Part shown: in pieces, positions 60,030 to 64,000 of the stretch | Numbering within the stretch: the stretch's first letter is position 1 | How the letters are laid out: every line of letters starts with the position of its first letter | Assembly: GCA_027924585.1 (NCBI GenBank) | Contig: BSBM01000440.1 | Location: 13,547,501 to 13,611,500 of the forward strand | Direction: 5' to 3' | Length of the DNA stretch: 64,000 bases | DNA from: Larix kaempferi | Lineage: Eukaryota; Streptophyta; Pinopsida; Pinales; Pinaceae | Notes under the pieces: generated by a model | The model's database searches: none | What the model was told of the DNA's origin: nothing | What the model saw: only the letters and a program-made list of their open reading frames with translations | Program-made: the position numbers and the translations under genes

Positions 60030-60740
60030 TCAAAAAAAAATTGGAGATAAATCACGGAACAATGCACAGTTCCTTGCAAACCAAACAGACCAAGCAATAA
60101 ATATTGGTAATAAAAAGTGAGTCTTGTAGGATCTATACCAATTGAGCAGACATGTATCAAAGTTTACAGGCCCCCACTCCTGTTCAATATTCAGATCAGA
60201 ACAACAATATTGCCAGATGTTTTTCATAAAATCGCAATCCACAAAAAGATGTCTTATAGTCTCAGCTTTGTGAAAACAGAGACAACATCTTCTAGGGCCA
60301 ACCCATCCTTTTTTCAACAAATTATCCCATGTCTTGAGTCGCCCCTGAAGAGAGAACCAAAGAAAGCATTTAATTTTCAAAGGGACTTTCCACTTCCACA
60401 ATATTTTGTACCACCAGTGTTGTGGATAGATCCACTTCTCATTAATAATCCTTTCATAAGCTGATTTAGCTGTCACTGTACCAGTACTAGCATTCCATGT
60501 CCAAACAATCTTATCCCTTTCCCAACTGATTTTGCATCCAACAGAATTAAGAGCCCAAACATATCTCTCCCATCCTTGCGCCAAAACACCTATAAAACCC
60601 AAATCCTTAGAATTCACCCAATAATCATTTAACTGATTACCATTACCTCTTTTCCTTATCCTTTTTAGCGTTACCATATCATAATCTTTCAGGATCCCCG
60701 AGTAACCTGTTTGACAGACCGTATGAATCCTCCAAACCAA
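60030..60740 (-). pseudogene. LINE ORF2 zf-RVT region
   Basis: A 236-codon open frame contains WNASTGTVTAKSAYERII, then WKVPLKIKCFLWFSLQGRLK, then CCLCFHKAETIRHLFVDCDF. This is the Cys/His segment between reverse transcriptase and RNase H in plant LINEs, with conserved W...P.K...F.W and CxxC...E...HLF..C spacing. It probably binds nucleic acid. The Met at 60740 is not a true start; it is an internal part of ORF2. Confidence 0.85.
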
Positions 60741-61058
60741 TTATTGGGTCAATTCCTATAACAATTTCCTTAGCTGAACCAACCTACCAGTAAATATCCT
60801 TAGTCATCCAATTATAAACCTTTAAAAAACCCCTCCAGATAAGAGAGATCCTTCTTCCAATCTTTCTCGGATTTATGAGCCAGTAGATTACATCAGATTT
60901 TAAATACTTCACCTACAAAACCTTTGACCACAACGTATCTCCGAATAAACCCCTCTAGAAGTCAATGCTATACTGAAAGAGGTTAAGTCTTTTATACCCC
61001 AACCACCATTCTTTTCGGGCAACGATAAAATCTCCCACCCAACCATCACCAGATTAGA

Positions 61059-62441
61059 TCACTCTAATCCTCCCGTCCAAAGAAAATTAAAAAACATCTT
61101 CCTCAAATAGTTAATGATAAAACTCGGAACATGTAATAAGGACATCCAAAAAACAAGAATACCTATCAATACAGCTTTAACGAGAGTAAGCCTCCCGCCA
61201 ACATATAAGAGTCTATACGACCAATGAGAGATCTTGGCTTCAACCTTCTTGAGAATCCATCTCCAGTCCTTGATAAGGTAACCATTAGGTTTCAAAAGCA
61301 AAACAAAACAAAAAACACAAACAAACAAACAAACAAACAAAACAAAACAAACAAACACAAACAAACAAACAAACAAACAAACAAAACAAAACAAAAACAA
61401 AACAACAAAAAAAAACCAAACCAAAACAAAACAAAAACAAAACAAAACAAAACAACAAAACAAAACAAAAAAAACAAAACAAAACAAACAACAAAACAAA
61501 AAAACAAAACAAAAAATACTTAAACCCATCCTGCAGACAATAGAAATTGTAGGGCAGAAGACCAATAATTTCCTCCCTCCTAGTTACATCAACCCTGTTG
61601 TGATAAACGTTGGATTTCGAAGAACTAACAAGCATGCCTGAGGCATCACAAAAGATCTTAATAAGCTCCATATATTTTCTCCATTCTGACACAGTATCAA
61701 TTCCAGCCGCCAAAACATCATCTACAAATAGAAGATGTGTCAGAAAAAAGTCACAGGAAATCTTAAGACCTTTTATCAAACCTTCACTCTTATCCTGATT
61801 AACTAATTTGCTAAAACCATCAATAACCAACAAGAATAGCAGAGGTGATAAGGGGCATCCCTGTCGAATTCCTCTCGAACACTGGAAAAATGTTGAAGGA
61901 GCACCATTAACCAAAACATCAATATTCATAGATGAAACACATGCCATTATCCAGTTTAAAACAAGAGGAGGAGTACCAATTTGAATCAAAATCAATCTCA
62001 AAGATACCCAATTAACTCTATCATGGGCCTTCTCCAAGTCCATTTTCAATAAAAAAAATCCTTTAATTTCCGAGATTTGATAGAATGCATAAGTTCCTGT
62101 GCAATCCCAACAACATCGTGAGTTTGTCAATTCTGTAGGAAACCAAACTGTTCTTCTGTAATGTGTGATGAAAGAGTAGCCTTCAATCGTTGAGCAATAA
62201 TTTTAGAGATTAACTTATAAGCCAAATTGCATAAAGCAATTGGGCGAGACTCTCCAAAGGATTTTGGCTTACTGCATTTTGGTATCAAGGTGACAAATGT
62301 TGAGTTCAAAGAACTAGAAATGTATCCATTTAATCTAGTATACTCGGCCATAATTAGAACATCCTCCCCCCATAATGTCGAAAAAGTGGATAAACACCTC
62401 CATAGACTAACCATCAAGTCCAGGACTCTTTTCCTTCGCAA
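61059..62441 (-). pseudogene. LINE ORF2 reverse transcriptase
   Basis: Motifs in order: FVTLIPKCSKPKSFGESRPI (about 62270), ALCNLAYKLISKIIAQRLK, EEQFGFLQN then a stop near 62129, LLKMDLEKAHDRVNW (first catalytic Asp), SRGIRQGCPLSPLLFLLVID and FVDDVLAAG (catalytic Asp pair, about 61710). An AAAC microsatellite (61296-61518) interrupts the thumb region directly after GFKYF. Beyond it the frame resumes as NGYLIKDWRWILKKVEAKI and SHWSYRLLYVGGRLTLVKAV. The stop and frame breaks make the protein non-functional. Confidence 0.9.
61296..61518. repeat. (AAAC/AAAAC)n microsatellite inside LINE ORF2
   Basis: About 220 bp of AAAC, AAAAC and related units. It lies between two conserved reverse-transcriptase segments. 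The open frames across it (poly Phe/Cys/Val/Leu on the minus strand) are repeat artefacts. Confidence 0.95.
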
Positions 62442-62801
62442 AGAGTTTTAAAGTTTGTTCAATTTCTTCTAGAGTAACTTCCTTCCCCAGCTCCTTAGCC
62501 TCAAGATCATCAAAAAAAATGCGGATAGAGTCTAGCAACCTTCAGCTGAGCGGTCTGATCACACTGACCTGTATCCTTATAAATATTTCCAAAAAATATA
62601 TTCGCCTTATCCTACAGCTTATCCAATCCAGTAACTAAATTGCCATGACCATCCATGATTTCCCAAATAGCATTCATATTCCTCCTTGAAGAAGCAAAGG
62701 ACTGAATTTTTTTTGTATTTTTTGTCACCATGCTCAATCCACAAAGCATGACTCTTAAGCCGCCACTCCATTTATTCCTGCAAAATAAGAAGCTTCTTTT
62801 T

Positions 62802-63807
62802 CTATTCAAGACGCTTTAAATCCTCGAATACATCACTTTCCAACTTACCCACAAAATTTGCTAAGTGTAAACTCTGAATTTTTTCTTCAAGGAACCTAAT
62901 ATCCCTTTTATCCTTTGCTTTCTGAGCCTTGATCCACCATGTAACAACATATTTGAGCTTCCTCATCTTTAAACTAAATAATTCCAAAGGATTTAAGTCC
63001 TCTAGTTCAGTCTTTAACCAAAAATCCCGAACTAATGAACAAAATTCATCATTCCTCAGCCAGGAGCTATTAAATTTAAAAGGAAATTTAATATTTGCAA
63101 CAATATCATCCATCTCTAAAAATACTGGCCCATGGTCTGAAAACTTAAACTCGCCAACCCATGTCTGAAACTTCTGAACTGAGCAAAGAAGGGACGATTT
63201 AACCAAGAATTTATCTAATCTCTTATGAACACCATCCAACCCTAGCCTCCCATTTGTCCAAGTTGGAGATATAACATTTGGAAGCACATCAACTAGATCA
63301 AACTTGTTAATCATATGAGTAAAAAAACAGCCAACTCGTCCAGTCTGGCAGTAGTCCCCCATACCTCAAGAGCAGATTTGGTAAAATTCAAATCACCTGC
63401 AAGAATAAGATTTCCAAGTCTTAAAGACCTAGAAGACATAAGAGCTTCCCAGAATCCCCTCCGGTCTTTATATGGGGCATAGCAGTTTAATATAAAGAGA
63501 TTAATATTTAAGCTCAAGCTCCACCCCTCCATCAAAATACCCCATTGAGTTTTATAAACATGAAATGAATATAAAAGAGGATTCCCAAGCCACTAATAAC
63601 CCCCCTGATAAACCAACAGAACAAACAGACATTCGAAACCTCCCACCTAGGAAGGATCCCAGCTAATTTGGACACAGCAAAAGTAGTCTCACACATAGTC
63701 TCTTGCAAAAGAATAATCCCTAGGCTAGTAGAAAGGAACAGATTGGATAAGGCCTGGGCCCGAGAAAACTTACCCAATCCCCTAACGTTTAATGACAAAA
63801 GAGACAT
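62802..63807 (-). pseudogene. LINE ORF2 endonuclease and linker
   Basis: The ATG at 63807 opens MSLLSLNVRGLGKFSRAQAL (the WNxRG-type start of plant LINE endonucleases), then IILLQETMCE (catalytic Glu). In another frame NCYAPYKDRRGFWEAL and LILAGDLNFT follow, then VHKRLDKFLV and FKFSDHGPVFLEM (the SDH catalytic His). Frames change near 63535 and 63350. A Lys/Glu-rich linker (KRDIRFLEEKIQ) leads toward the reverse transcriptase. It nicks target DNA to prime reverse transcription. Confidence 0.88.
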
Positions 63808-63824
63808 TAAAGACCATCCATGAC

Positions 63825-64000
63825 AGGGTTCAATGCTCTAAGGTCCCATAAGAAACAAACTTACAGTCATTACTCACGGCCTCCTCCAATATTTTGGAAA
63901 CTGATTGATAAGAAGAAGCCCCCTCCAAATCATTATGAGTCACAATTTTATTTTTTCTACTCCTCCTAATAGTGACATTCTGAAACCATAAAGAATCTGA
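63825..64000 (-). pseudogene. LINE ORF1 C-terminus, cut by window edge
   Basis: The minus strand reads VTIRRSRKNKIVTHNDLEGA, then SSYQSVSKILEEAVSND, to a stop just upstream of the ORF2 start. This basic C-terminal tail in the expected position fits ORF1. No domain is visible. Confidence 0.5.

Larger units (their letters stand above)
59265..64000 (-). mobile_element. LINE (L1-clade type, with RNase H), minus strand, 5' end outside window
   Basis: Read leftwards, the order is the ORF1 tail (64000-63825), endonuclease (63807-62802), reverse transcriptase (62441-61059), zinc-finger-type region (60740-60030), RNase H (59972-59500) and 3' untranslated sequence ending near 59265. Frames are longer and motifs better kept than in the neighbouring LINE, so this copy looks younger, but it still has stops and frameshifts. 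Confidence 0.85.

Noticed and set aside
61285-62130. A 281-codon frame with a Phe/Cys/Leu-rich, membrane-like C-terminus.
   Set aside because: The real part is LINE reverse transcriptase. The hydrophobic tail is the AAAC microsatellite.

Overview
This window looks like intergenic DNA from a large, repeat-rich vascular-plant nuclear genome. The evidence is a CACTA (En/Spm) element with plant-type transposase genes, Ty3/gypsy and Ty1/copia fragments, two plant-type LINEs, an initiator-Met tRNA primer-binding site, and fragments of plant genes with long AT-rich introns. I see no complete host gene, tRNA, rRNA or CRISPR array. The species cannot be fixed from the sequence. The depth of nesting and the element sizes would fit a gymnosperm or another large-genome plant, but that is inference.

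Layout. 1-4.9 kb: decayed gypsy pol with a candidate LTR, next to an oppositely oriented gypsy integrase fragment. 4.9-6.65 kb: the start of a gypsy-like LTR, then a 1.05-kb inverted LTR dimer with a Met-tRNA primer-binding site in its 27-bp loop. 7.3-36.67 kb: what I read as one very large CACTA element (about 29.4 kb). It has a left end with a promoter, a broken TNP2-type transposase gene (9.1-13.6 kb), long TCA microsatellites, a 7-kb insert-rich spacer, an apparently intact second (TNPA-like) gene (21.7-24.3 kb), a 12-kb stretch of host-gene fragments, and a right end packed with CGTCGCTATAGC-type subterminal repeats. 36.67-51.70 kb: a minus-strand, non-coding, LARD-like LTR element with LTRs of 4.5-5.1 kb, arranged LTR-internal-LTR-internal(partial) and joined to a copia fragment (51.7-52.7 kb). 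52.9-58.9 kb: a degenerate plus-strand LINE. 59.3-64.0 kb: a minus-strand LINE that runs off the window, with an AAAC-rich microsatellite inside its reverse transcriptase.

The most interesting part is 25.0-34.4 kb. Between the second transposon gene and the right end lie exon-like pieces that I recognise as NOP58 (first exon), chloroplast ribulose-phosphate 3-epimerase (one exon), a PDR-type ABCG transporter (four consecutive exons, minus strand), an NADP-type glutamate dehydrogenase N-terminal piece (less certain) and ATG8 (three exons). Most keep splice sites and flanking intron sequence, so they were copied as DNA rather than from mRNA. This looks like serial gene capture by a CACTA transposon (a Pack-CACTA). 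The second strong item is the LARD-like tandem, whose paired copies show later insertions and deletions. No target-site duplication was found for the CACTA ends, so the single-element reading is a hypothesis.
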